Origin: Acidobacteriota bacterium
Lineage (GTDB): Bacteria > Acidobacteriota > Terriglobia > UBA7540
DNA: 5,965 nt
Assembly (NCBI GenBank): GCA_003171295.1
Contig: PMYF01000267.1
Location: 1-5,965 of the forward strand
Direction of reading: 5' to 3'
The notes below the pieces were generated by a model. That model searched no databases, was not told the DNA's origin, and saw only the letters and a program-made list of their open reading frames with translations. Every line of letters begins with the position of its first letter. The stretch's first letter is position 1. Of the stretch, positions 1 through 4,956 are shown one piece after another. A program made the position numbers and the translations under genes.

Positions 1-624
1 CAGCAACAAGTGGCGCAAGGCCGTCTCCCACAACAGCGTCAGCAGCAGCTTATTGCGCAGCAACAGCAGCAGCTGACGCAGTACCGCCAACATCTAGATC
101 AGGGGCAGCGTGTCGAACAGCAGCATGTCGCAGCGCTTCAGCAACAAGGACGCATGGCGCAGTACCGTTATCAGCAACAGTATTCAGAGCACGTACGTCA
201 GCAGCAGATGAGCCTCCAGAACGATCGCCACGATTACAACAGTGATCCATACTTCTACACGGCTCCGAACTATCGTTACAACCGGGGTGGCCGCTACTAC
301 GAGACGAATCAATACGGTGCGGATTTGCTCAGGCAGGCCGTGAACTACGGTTATCAGGAAGGCTTCGGTGCCGGCCAGGCAGACCGGCAGGATCACTGGC
401 GCTCCAACTACCAAGCCTCTTTTGCCTATCAGGACGCGAACTACGGCTATGGTGGTTATTATGTAGACCAGGCAGATTACAACTATTACTTCCGCCAGGG
501 TTTCCGTCGCGGCTACGGAGATGGCTACTACAGCCGTTATCAATATGGCAGCTACTCCAACGGCAAGTACACAATTCTTGCCGGCATTATGGGGGGAATC
601 CTCGATTTGCAGTCGCTTCGGTAA
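1..624 (+). CDS. Partial Gln-rich / Tyr-Gly-rich hypothetical protein (5' end outside window)
   Basis: The frame is already open at base 1 with Gln codons and runs to a TAA at 622-624, so the true start lies upstream; the GTG at 10 is only an internal codon. Numbering from that GTG, residues 1-70 are very rich in Gln (runs such as QQQQQ, with AQYRYQQQY) and look like a low-complexity or helical region. Residues 75-185 are rich in Tyr, Gly, Arg and Asn. Within this part a motif of the form Y-x2-G-F-x2-G-x2-D occurs twice, as YQEGFGAGQAD (115-125) and FRQGFRRGYGD (161-171), suggesting an internal duplication. The protein ends in a short hydrophobic segment, ILAGIMGGILDLQSLR. No catalytic motif is visible. 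Similar Gln/Tyr-rich proteins occur, from memory, in Acidobacteriota, where they are annotated as hypothetical. Export cannot be judged because the N-terminus is missing. The coding call is firm; the function is unknown. Confidence 0.8.
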   Translation, partial: QQQVAQGRLPQQRQQQLIAQQQQQLTQYRQHLDQGQRVEQQHVAALQQQGRMAQYRYQQQYSEHVRQQQMSLQNDRHDYNSDPYFYTAPNYRYNRGGRYYETNQYGADLLRQAVNYGYQEGFGAGQADRQDHWRSNYQASFAYQDANYGYGGYYVDQADYNYYFRQGFRRGYGDGYYSRYQYGSYSNGKYTILAGIMGGILDLQSLR

Positions 625-652
625 AGGCTGAGACTGGGGTGTCCCAAACAAG

Positions 653-695
653 CGCCCGGACCCCATTGACTGAGAAGAGTCAGTGGAGCCGGGCG
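653..695. terminator. Strong hairpin between convergent genes, possible terminator
   Basis: The 7-base arms CGCCCGG (653-659) and CCGGGCG (689-695) enclose a second stem, CCATTGACT (663-671) with AGTCAGTGG (678-686), which has one T-G wobble and a 6-base loop. It begins 28 bases after the stop of the first gene and lies 63 bases beyond the stop of the minus-strand AsmA gene. No T-run follows on the plus strand. On the minus strand the hairpin is followed by CTTGTTT, so it may serve the AsmA gene better. The structure is seen directly; the terminator role is inferred. Confidence 0.45.
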
Positions 696-757
696 TGCCC
701 CGGGGGCAAGATGTTAACCGCGGGAAACGTCCATGGGAAACAGCCGTTGTTTGATTC

Positions 758-2188
758 TCAATTCCCTGCGGGCGAACCTGTCGGTGCGGGTGGCGCGCAG
801 CTTCCGGCTCCTCCGGATGACATCTTGAGGGGCGGTTCAGCACCCCATTGATTGGCAACGGAAAAATTGGGGTTGTCTATCGTTCCGCTAACCCGGAAGG
901 GGAAGGACAACTTGCCAATCTTCGACGTGGCTCCGGACAGCCTGGCCAGGGTGTTGGTAGAGAAGCCCTGCGTGGCGAGAATCTCCGCCACGCCCTGATA
1001 GTCCAGGCTGCCGGCGCCGGTCACGTTCAAACTCCCCGAGCATTGAGCATTGACCCCATAGCCGACGATATTGATCTGACGGCTGGATATCCGTTGATTG
1101 GCCAGCTCCAGGTCGGCGGTGAGGGAGGAAAACGAGTCCGGATTTTCAGCGGCGGGACCGAGGTCATTGAAGCGCGCCAGCTTCATCACGTTCGCGTTGA
1201 GCTTGAGGCTAGGCGCTTGACCATTGAGCACCGTCAGACGCCCCGCTCCGTGTATCCCCGCCAGCGGATCACGTGAGTGCTCGATTCCTCCCGCAAATTT
1301 TACGGTTCCTTCCATCTTCCCTGTCAGCTTTCCGCGGCCCTGGGGGAACGCAGCGAGAAGATGGGCCACGTCAACGCCATTCATTTGCGCGTTTGCGCTG
1401 AAGCTGGCATTCCGCCCCGCCAAGTTAAAGGAGAGGTGGCCGGCGCCACGTCCGCCATAAGCTTCCAGGCTGCCGCCAGCGAAAAAAAACCTGCTTCGCC
1501 CTCAGCCGGAGCTTGGACTTTACGTTCGTCCCCTGAATTGAGACGAAGCGCACAGAATCCGCCTTCAGGTCTCCCTGCGCTGCGAACGAGGAATAAGCAG
1601 GATCCATGAACGTACCGAGGTCCACCTGCTTCAGTTTACTTGAGACGTTATGGGCTTCGAAAATGATGGCGCCAGGCTCGCCGGAGGGTAGAAGGTACGA
1701 TGCCACCACTGACCTCCCTCAATTTCCACCCCGGAAATCACTCCCCACAAGGAGGTGTGCGAGCCTCCAGCCATTACCTTCTCCGGGGTTTTCGAGGGAG
1801 TGGATTTCTCAAAGTTCCACCCCTCGTCGGGGTCCGAAACCAGATTGAGCACCGCGTCATTCAACTTCAACGACTTGACGACGACCTGCCCATGCAATAA
1901 CACGAGTGCGTCCAATATGGCATCAATCCGCCGCGCCTTAACGAAATAGCCGGAGGGAAAGCCGGCGGGGTTCTTTAAGCCGAAGTCGTCGATGCGAATT
2001 GACAGGCTTGGAAACAGAGTAAGAGCCAGGCGCCCGATCTCGACCGGCTTTCCGGTCTCTTCCTGCAGATAAGAGATAACTTCCCCCCGGTAGCGATCCA
2101 GATTGAAAAGAACGGGTGCGAGGATAATCAGCGCGACCAAGATAGCGGCGGCGACGAGAATCAGGGCGGTCCTGCGACGAATGGCCAT
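758..2188 (-). pseudogene. AsmA-family protein gene with two compensating frameshifts
   Basis: The start is the ATG at 2188 (MAIRRRTALI...), with a single membrane helix at residues 8-28. An AsmA-type N-terminal segment follows, with the hallmark LTLFPSLSIRIDDFGLKNP around residues 56-74 and a downstream DEGWNFEK. AsmA-like proteins are inner-membrane-anchored periplasmic proteins linked to phospholipid transport and outer-membrane homeostasis. From 2188 the frame runs only to a stop at 1631-1633. Homologous-looking sequence continues in another frame from about 1709 (VASYLLPSGEPG...) to about 1482, then returns to the first frame (AGGSLEAYGGRG...) and ends with TGA at 758. The first break fits loss of one G in CAG-GTG-GTG; the second fits one extra T in a T8 run on the coding strand. 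With both repaired the protein would be 476 aa, against 617 for E. coli AsmA. No stop codons interrupt the three pieces, so the lesions are recent, are sequencing errors, or are bypassed. The ribosome-binding site is weak. Confidence 0.75.
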
Positions 2189-2242
2189 GGCAAGTTCAGG
2201 ACTCTATTCAGAATTTCCGCTGTTGTATCCCGGGTAGCCGCA

Positions 2243-2248
2243 ATTATA
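2243..2248 (-). promoter_or_regulatory. Candidate -10 box for the AsmA-family gene
   Basis: Read on the minus strand these bases are a perfect TATAAT, about 55 bases upstream of the ATG at 2188 and inside the divergent intergenic region. No convincing -35 hexamer lies 16-18 bases further upstream (the sequence there is GGACTG-like), so the call rests on the -10 box and its position. Confidence 0.35.
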
Positions 2249-2529
2249 CATCAGTCCGCTACCTCCAGTCCCGGCATGCATATCCCCATCGCAAAACCTG
2301 GCTGAGCAATTTTGACCAATCGGGTGAGCAGTACTGGACTGAAACATGATTCACCCCAGGATATAAGGAGTGTGCAGCGAGGGCTCCGGCTGATTGATAT
2401 TGCCGCCTGCCGGGTAGCAGGGAAAAGGAAAATAGATCATGAGAGCGCAATGGATTTCGAGGCGGCGTCGAGGCGGATTGTGTCGCCTATTTCTTCGGTG
2501 CCACTGTTGACGTTTGACTGTGCGGGGAT

Positions 2530-2536
2530 AAGGAGG
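2530..2536 (+). promoter_or_regulatory. Shine-Dalgarno site fixing the start at 2543
   Basis: AAGGAGG lies 6 bases before the ATG at 2543. The same frame is open back to a TTG at 2312, but that codon has no ribosome-binding site. This site therefore decides for the short 72-aa product. Confidence 0.8.
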
Positions 2537-2542
2537 ACACCG

Positions 2543-2761
2543 ATGAGCAGATTCAGCATAGGGCTTGTCCTGTTGATTTTCGGTGCGGGTCTACTCCTGG
2601 TCGGTGGGATTTCCTATACGACCCAGGAAAGAACCAAAATAGGGCCTATCGCGATCGAGCATCCGGAGCAGCATCGCATCCCCTATTCGCCGCTGGCGGG
2701 AGTGCTTCTGGCAGTGACGGGCGGGGCTCTGATGTTTACGGGGCGCGCCAAGAACCCTTAG
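2543..2761 (+). CDS. Small two-helix membrane protein, 72 aa, function unknown
   Basis: The ATG at 2543 has a near-perfect Shine-Dalgarno (AAGGAGG) at ideal spacing. The protein has two predicted membrane helices, roughly residues 6-24 (IGLVLLIFGAGLLLVGG) and 50-66 (PLAGVLLAVTGGALMFT). A short polar loop between them contains SYTTQERTKIGPIAIEH, and the tail is basic (GRAKNP). The loop resembles a widespread small-protein family I remember with a Y-T-T-x-E-[KR] then G-P-I pattern between two helices, sometimes loosely annotated as DUF3185-like; that assignment is from memory. A 5-base-stem hairpin (GCGTA 2762-2766, TACGC 2771-2775) follows the stop immediately but lacks a T-run. The next gene starts 107 bases downstream on the same strand, so co-transcription is possible. 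Confidence 0.8.
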   Translation: MSRFSIGLVLLIFGAGLLLVGGISYTTQERTKIGPIAIEHPEQHRIPYSPLAGVLLAVTGGALMFTGRAKNP

Positions 2762-2858
2762 GCGTAATTCTACGCGAGATCGCGCCTCTGGCAGGAAGCA
2801 CCGTGTCTCGGACACCCGGCGGGCTCATGAATGGCCCGCAGCAAGCATTCTTGGAAAT

Positions 2859-2864
2859 GGAGAA
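2859..2864 (+). promoter_or_regulatory. Shine-Dalgarno site fixing the start at 2869
   Basis: GGAGAA, with its GGAG core ending 6 bases before the ATG at 2869, selects this start over in-frame GTG 2803, ATG 2827 and ATG 2857. The chosen start also places the hydrophobic signal segment near the N-terminus. Confidence 0.65.
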
Positions 2865-2868
2865 CCGT

Positions 2869-3387
2869 ATGACTCCGATCAGCGAAACAATTTGGACCAG
2901 GGTTATCTTCACCCTTCTGATGACTGGGATGCTAGGGCTAAGCCTGATGCCGCTCGCTTCCGCACGCGATCGTGGCGATATTAAGAAGGTACAGGAGAGT
3001 CTGCGCGACAAAGGCTATTACCACGGGAAGGTCGATGGCATCCCGGGCCCCCAAACCCGCGAAGGGATTCGCCAGTATCAGAAGTCTGAAAATCTACCCG
3101 TTACAGGACGTCTGAATGCCGAGACGGCGGGCAAACTCGGAGTGGGCCCGGAGTCGGAATCCGGCGATTTCAAGGGCGCAGGCCATGAGATTGGAGCGGG
3201 TGGCAAGGAACTCGGGCACGAGATGAAGGAAGGTAAACCCATCGCAGCGGGTAAAGAAATGGGTAAGGGTCTAGGCCGAGGAGGCAAGGACATTGGTAAA
3301 GGGGTCAAAAAAGCTGTCAGCCCCGAAAGCGACCGTGGGGACCGTGAAAAGAAGCAGCATGCTGAGAAACCGGACAACCCGCAGTAG
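2869..3387 (+). CDS. Exported peptidoglycan-binding-domain protein with Gly/Lys repeat tail, 172 aa
   Basis: Residues 1-32 look like a signal peptide: a basic-polar start, a hydrophobic core around 12-29 (VIFTLLMTGMLGLSLMPL), and an A-S-A cleavage-type motif before RDRGD. Residues 37-92 match the PG_binding_1 repeat (PF01471), with VQESLRDKGYYHGKVDGIPG, then TREGIRQYQ, then a NLPVTGRLNAET segment. This domain is a small helical module that binds peptidoglycan in enzymes and wall proteins. No catalytic domain is attached. The tail (about 100-150) is Gly/Lys/Glu-rich with recurring G-[KH]-[ED]-[ILM]-G units. It includes two adjacent 11-residue copies of the form x-x-G-K-[ED]-[MI]-G-K-G-[LV]-x at 126-136 and 137-147. 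The last 20 residues are highly charged. The likely location is the periplasm, bound to the wall. The role of the tail is unknown; it resembles low-complexity stress-protein repeats. Confidence 0.85.
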   Translation: MTPISETIWTRVIFTLLMTGMLGLSLMPLASARDRGDIKKVQESLRDKGYYHGKVDGIPGPQTREGIRQYQKSENLPVTGRLNAETAGKLGVGPESESGDFKGAGHEIGAGGKELGHEMKEGKPIAAGKEMGKGLGRGGKDIGKGVKKAVSPESDRGDREKKQHAEKPDNPQ

Positions 3388-3404
3388 TTGATTTGGCCGT
3401 AGTC

Positions 3405-3432
3405 GCGTCTGTCCGGCGAAGCCGGGAGACGC
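3405..3432 (+). terminator. Hairpin after the peptidoglycan-binding gene
   Basis: GCGTCT (3405-3410) pairs with AGACGC (3427-3432), and inside it CCGGC (3413-3417) pairs with GCCGG (3421-3425) around a GAA loop. It starts 17 bases after the TAG at 3385-3387. No T-run follows, so it is at best a non-canonical terminator or an mRNA 3'-end stabiliser. Confidence 0.35.
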
Positions 3433-3445
3433 AAGAGGTCGAGTG

Positions 3446-3471
3446 AGGAACTGGCAATCGAGCTGGTTCCT
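3446..3471 (+). repeat. Second inverted repeat in the 3388-3585 gap
   Basis: AGGAACTGGC (3446-3455) pairs with GCTGGTTCCT (3462-3471) over ten positions, two of them G-T wobbles, around the loop AATCGA. It lies 13 bases after the previous hairpin and 115 bases before the next start codon. It could be part of a terminator pair, a 5' leader structure or an operator. The pairing is seen; the role is unknown. Confidence 0.35.
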
Positions 3472-3585
3472 AGCGTCAGGGCCTATAGATTAATGACTGT
3501 TGGTTCAAAATGCAGCGAGCCGGTAGCCTCCCCTAAATACGTCAGACCGGGAGCGAAGTCAATCCGGAGCTGAAAGGAGGTTCCC

Positions 3586-3753
3586 ATGTTACTGATCCTG
3601 CTGATTGTCGTATTGGTGCTTGTGTTTGGCGGCGGGGGCGGCTATTACGGATACCAGAGATGGGGTTCGGGCGGAGGCATCGGGATCGTCGGGCTGGTTC
3701 TGATCGTTCTGGTGCTCTTGTATCTGTTCGGCGGATTGCATCTGTCCCGGTGA
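3586..3753 (+). CDS. Small two-helix membrane protein, 55 aa, DUF3309-like architecture
   Basis: The ATG at 3586 is preceded by AAAGGAGG (3573-3580) at 5-base spacing, one of the best ribosome-binding sites in the window. The 55-aa product consists of a hydrophobic helix (residues 2-14, LLILLIVVLVLVF), a Gly/Tyr/Trp-containing turn (GGGGGYYGYQRWGSGGG) and a second helix (32-48). It ends LFGGLHLSR. Helix, Gly/Trp-rich connector, helix is the same plan as the DUF3309 protein 363 bases downstream, but the signature LP-x-W-x-HSR-x-WGY-x-P is absent, so it is a distant relative or a separate mini-protein family. It is probably an inner-membrane hairpin protein of unknown function. A weak GGTTT/AAACC hairpin (3754-3769) follows the stop. 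Confidence 0.75.
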   Translation: MLLILLIVVLVLVFGGGGGYYGYQRWGSGGGIGIVGLVLIVLVLLYLFGGLHLSR

Positions 3754-4116
3754 GGTTTGATCTGAAACCGAGAGAAGGTAAGAACTCATAAGGCTCAGAG
3801 GAAGCACGAGTATGAATCGAACGGCTACATACGAAGCTTTGAAAGCAAGCCCCAGCGCGGCGGGAACCGAGCGCGCCCGGCCGCTCGACAATCGGCGGAG
3901 GCAGGCGACGACGGGACAAACTATTTACCGGTGAGTCAGGTGATTCGGACCAACGAACTTCAGGTCTGGTTCCTTTCGGAGCATCTCATTGATGTCCCAA
4001 TGGCCCGCGCGGACTGATCGGAATGGCCTATACGCAGACGGCGGCAGCAGTCGGCGTCGGCGGACTGCTTAGGCTTTCTGCGGACCAGAGCACGGAATTC
4101 TCCAGGAGGTGGTGAC
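3754..4116. other. 363-base gap between two mini-membrane-protein genes
   Basis: This gap holds no confidently recognised gene. One plus-strand frame is open from 3766 to a TGA at 4015-4017 but has no ATG; its C-terminal part is listed separately. A 40-codon frame begins at ATG 3812 with AGAGGAA upstream and stops at 3932-3934, but its product (MNRTATYEALKASPSAAGTE...) matches nothing I know. A 30-codon frame from ATG 4023 ends inside the spacer before the ATG at 4117. The gap looks like decayed coding sequence plus the leader of the DUF3309 gene. No clear promoter was found. Confidence 0.35.
3931..4017 (+). pseudogene. Possible DUF2442-like gene fragment
   Basis: In the frame ending at TGA 4015-4017, the segment from GTG 3931 reads VSQVIRTNELQVWFLSEHLI and then DVPMARAD. 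The pattern E-L-x-V-x-x-x-x-x-x-x-I-x-V-P-x-A resembles the core of DUF2442 proteins (remembered consensus: DELRV, then LADGR-x-I-x-VPLAW), small proteins often found near toxin-antitoxin-type genes. The match ends abruptly where the family would continue with WFPRL. The frame upstream has no start codon, so if genuine it is a remnant. The resemblance is short and unverified. Confidence 0.2.
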
Positions 4117-4272
4117 ATGCTCGCAACTCTCTTGATCGTCGTGGTGATTTTGATGCTGGTGGGTGCCCTGCCCCGATGGGGTCACAGCCGAAATTGGGGC
4201 TATTTCCCAAGCGGCGGGCTGGGTCTGGTTCTGGTGATTCTGCTAATCCTCGTGCTCGTCGGCAGGCTTTAG
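4117..4272 (+). CDS. DUF3309 family small membrane protein, 51 aa
   Basis: The ATG at 4117 follows AGGAGGT (4104-4110) with 6 bases between. The 51-aa protein carries the DUF3309 signature: a first helix (about 2-17), the connector LPRWGHSRNWGYFPSGG (18-34), and a second helix GLVLVILLILVLVGRL (36-51). Length and motif agree with the family, whose members are typically about 50 residues and widespread in Proteobacteria and Acidobacteriota. The molecular function is not established; the product should be a two-helix inner-membrane hairpin. It sits among other mini-membrane proteins on the same strand, with the next start 107 bases downstream. A small hairpin (CGTGG 4330-4334, CCACG 4339-4343) lies in that gap, without a T-run. 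The family call is very secure. Confidence 0.93.
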   Translation: MLATLLIVVVILMLVGALPRWGHSRNWGYFPSGGLGLVLVILLILVLVGRL

Positions 4273-4379
4273 GGACAAGGGGCTCGATGCGTAGCCAGGA
4301 CAAGTACGGTATATCTTAAAGTGTGGTTGCGTGGCCGCCCACGATAACAAACATCCACGGGCAGATTTGAGGAGGAAAA

Positions 4380-4571
4380 ATGGCTCCTGACTATGACTTG
4401 TCGAACCTGCCGACCTCTCAGGTCGACCTGTGGATTTACCTCCAAGTCGATGCCATCTTCGACCAGATCATGGCTGACCAGGCCAAGCGCCTGGGCCTCC
4501 CCCTCGTTTCAGGGGACTGCACGGTTGCAGTCCTCACTGAGAAGCCGCCGGCGAGACTCAACAGCGTATGA
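4380..4571 (+). CDS. Unrecognised small acidic soluble protein, 63 aa
   Basis: The ATG at 4380 has GAGGAGG (4369-4375) four bases upstream, and codons favour G or C at the third position, so translation is likely. The product starts MAPDYDLSNLPTSQVDLWIY, has a probably helical middle (VDAIFDQIMADQAKRLGLPL) and ends EKPPARLNSV. It has no membrane helix or signal peptide, and it is acidic in its N-terminal half. The segment A-K-R-L-G-L-P-L-V-S-G-D resembles the late motif of PIN-domain nucleases (remembered pattern A-x-x-L-G-L-P-L-V-T-x-D), but at 63 residues it lacks the rest of that fold, so this could be a fragment or coincidence. The stop TGA (4569-4571) is followed 54 bases later by the next ATG, so the two are plausibly co-transcribed. 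A strong hairpin lies inside the coding region. Confidence 0.6.
   Translation: MAPDYDLSNLPTSQVDLWIYLQVDAIFDQIMADQAKRLGLPLVSGDCTVAVLTEKPPARLNSV
4512..4535 (+). repeat. Strong hairpin inside the 63-aa coding region
   Basis: GGACTGCA (4514-4521) and TGCAGTCC (4526-4533) are perfect 8-base arms around the tetraloop CGGT, extended by one G-T and one G-C pair to 4512 and 4535. It ends about 35 bases before the stop codon. A second self-complementary site, CAGGTCGACCTG (4419-4430), is in the same short gene. The structure is seen; a role in translation, mRNA processing or a small RNA is only a possibility. Confidence 0.5.
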
Positions 4572-4625
4572 CTGGGAGCGGACCCCTGGGCCCGCCTCAG
4601 AAAGCGAAATTAGGAGGATTAGACC

Positions 4626-4814
4626 ATGCCTTTAATGCAAATCGTAATTGCCCTGATCGTGGTTGGGGTTCTTCTCTGGCTCGTCAACAACTTCATTCCG
4701 ATGGCGGGCTCCATCAAGTCGATCCTGAATGCTGTGGTGGTCATTTGTGTAGTCCTGTGGCTCCTGAATGTCTTTGGACTCTTTCATTCCGTCTCCAGGA
4801 TGCATATAGGGTGA
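4626..4814 (+). CDS. Thivi_2564-type small membrane protein, 62 aa
   Basis: The ATG at 4626 follows AGGAGG (4612-4617) with 8 bases between. The product has two helices, about residues 5-21 (QIVIALIVVGVLLWLVN) and 33-50 (ILNAVVVICVVLWLLNVF), joined by the short connector NNFIPMAGSIKS. The combination LLWLVN, IPMA-x-SIK-x-ILN and VLWLLNVFGLF is the pattern I remember for the Thivi_2564 family of small membrane proteins, which has no assigned function. Those usually stop soon after the VFGLF motif, so the polar tail HSVSRMHIG here may be an extension. The gene lies 54 bases behind the 63-aa gene. An imperfect GC-rich hairpin (about 4576-4598) in that spacer could modulate read-through. It is the last plus-strand gene before the convergent terminator at 4929. 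Confidence 0.85.
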   Translation: MPLMQIVIALIVVGVLLWLVNNFIPMAGSIKSILNAVVVICVVLWLLNVFGLFHSVSRMHIG

Positions 4815-4928
4815 AGGCGGTCTTGGTTCAGGGCGGCAGCGCGATTCGTGGCTGGCGCATGACTGGATCGCTCAGGCAACCCAGGGGCTTCACAAATGCG
4901 CGGCGTGGCTTATGTGTCCCTTGCAAAT

Positions 4929-4947
4929 AGCTGGCTTGCCGGCTTTT
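4929..4947. terminator. Probable rho-independent terminator between convergent genes
   Basis: AGCTGG (4929-4934) pairs with CCGGCT (4939-4944), with one T-G wobble, around the loop CTTG. It is followed by TTT (4945-4947), giving four T's with the last stem base. On the minus strand the hairpin is followed by ATTTGC, so it may work both ways. It lies 115 bases after the plus-strand stop at 4814 and 12 bases past the minus-strand stop at 4957. The stem and T-run are short, so efficiency may be modest. Confidence 0.5.
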
Positions 4948-4956
4948 CCGGGGGCT

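Larger units (their letters stand above)
2189..2542. other. Divergent intergenic region, 354 bases
   Basis: This gap separates the minus-strand AsmA gene from the plus-strand small-gene run and should carry promoters for both. It holds the TATAAT listed above for the minus strand. On the plus strand there is a TTGACC at 2312-2317 without a good -10 box at the right spacing. A small hairpin (CCTGC 2406-2410 with GCAGG 2417-2421) is followed by AAGGAA (2425-2430) and a 23-codon reading frame, ATG at 2439 to TGA at 2508-2510, whose peptide is Arg- and Cys-rich (MRAQWISRRRRGGLCRLFLR...). That could be a leader peptide or chance. I see no RNA gene or mobile element here. Confidence 0.4.

Noticed and set aside
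1..200. CAG/CAA-rich repeats as a CRISPR or tandem-repeat array
   Set aside because: The repeats are irregular codon-level Gln runs within an open reading frame; there are no regular spacers.
184..858. Minus-strand 224-codon frame opposite the Gln/Tyr-rich gene
   Set aside because: Antisense shadow of a compositionally biased gene; no ribosome-binding site and no recognisable domain, and it would span the intergenic hairpin.
848..1276. Plus-strand 142-codon frame opposite the AsmA gene, and similar frames at 1277-1609 and 1606-1848
   Set aside because: They lie antisense to sequence that reads clearly as AsmA-family protein, and their translations match nothing.
2507..2532. TTGACG ... GATAAG promoter just before the 72-aa gene
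   Set aside because: The spacing is only 14 bases and the supposed -10 overlaps the Shine-Dalgarno sequence.
2312..2542. N-terminal extension of the 72-aa membrane protein to 149 aa from a TTG start
   Set aside because: No ribosome-binding site at 2312 and no recognisable protein sequence in the extension, whereas AAGGAGG lies just before the ATG at 2543.
2803..2868. Longer N-terminus for the peptidoglycan-binding protein (GTG 2803, ATG 2827 or ATG 2857)
   Set aside because: These starts put 4-22 extra residues before the signal peptide and lack the GGAGAA site that precedes 2869.
3078..3434. Minus-strand 118-codon Pro/Ser-rich frame
   Set aside because: Mirror of the Gly/Lys-rich repeat tail on the other strand; the composition is a by-product.
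3542..3919. Minus-strand frames opposite the 55-aa gene
   Set aside because: No start signal or protein-family resemblance; the plus-strand gene has a near-perfect Shine-Dalgarno.
4023..4115. 30-codon frame MAYTQTAAAVGVGGLLRLSA... just before the DUF3309 gene
   Set aside because: No ribosome-binding site, too short to judge, and it ends inside the spacer before the DUF3309 start; its A/V/G-rich part faintly recalls YqjD/ElaB C-termini but is not convincing.
4568..4930. Plus-strand 120-codon frame overlapping the stop of the 63-aa gene (ATGA overlap)
   Set aside because: The overlap is tempting, but the product is unrecognisable and out of frame with the clear Thivi_2564-type gene at 4626, which has its own AGGAGG.
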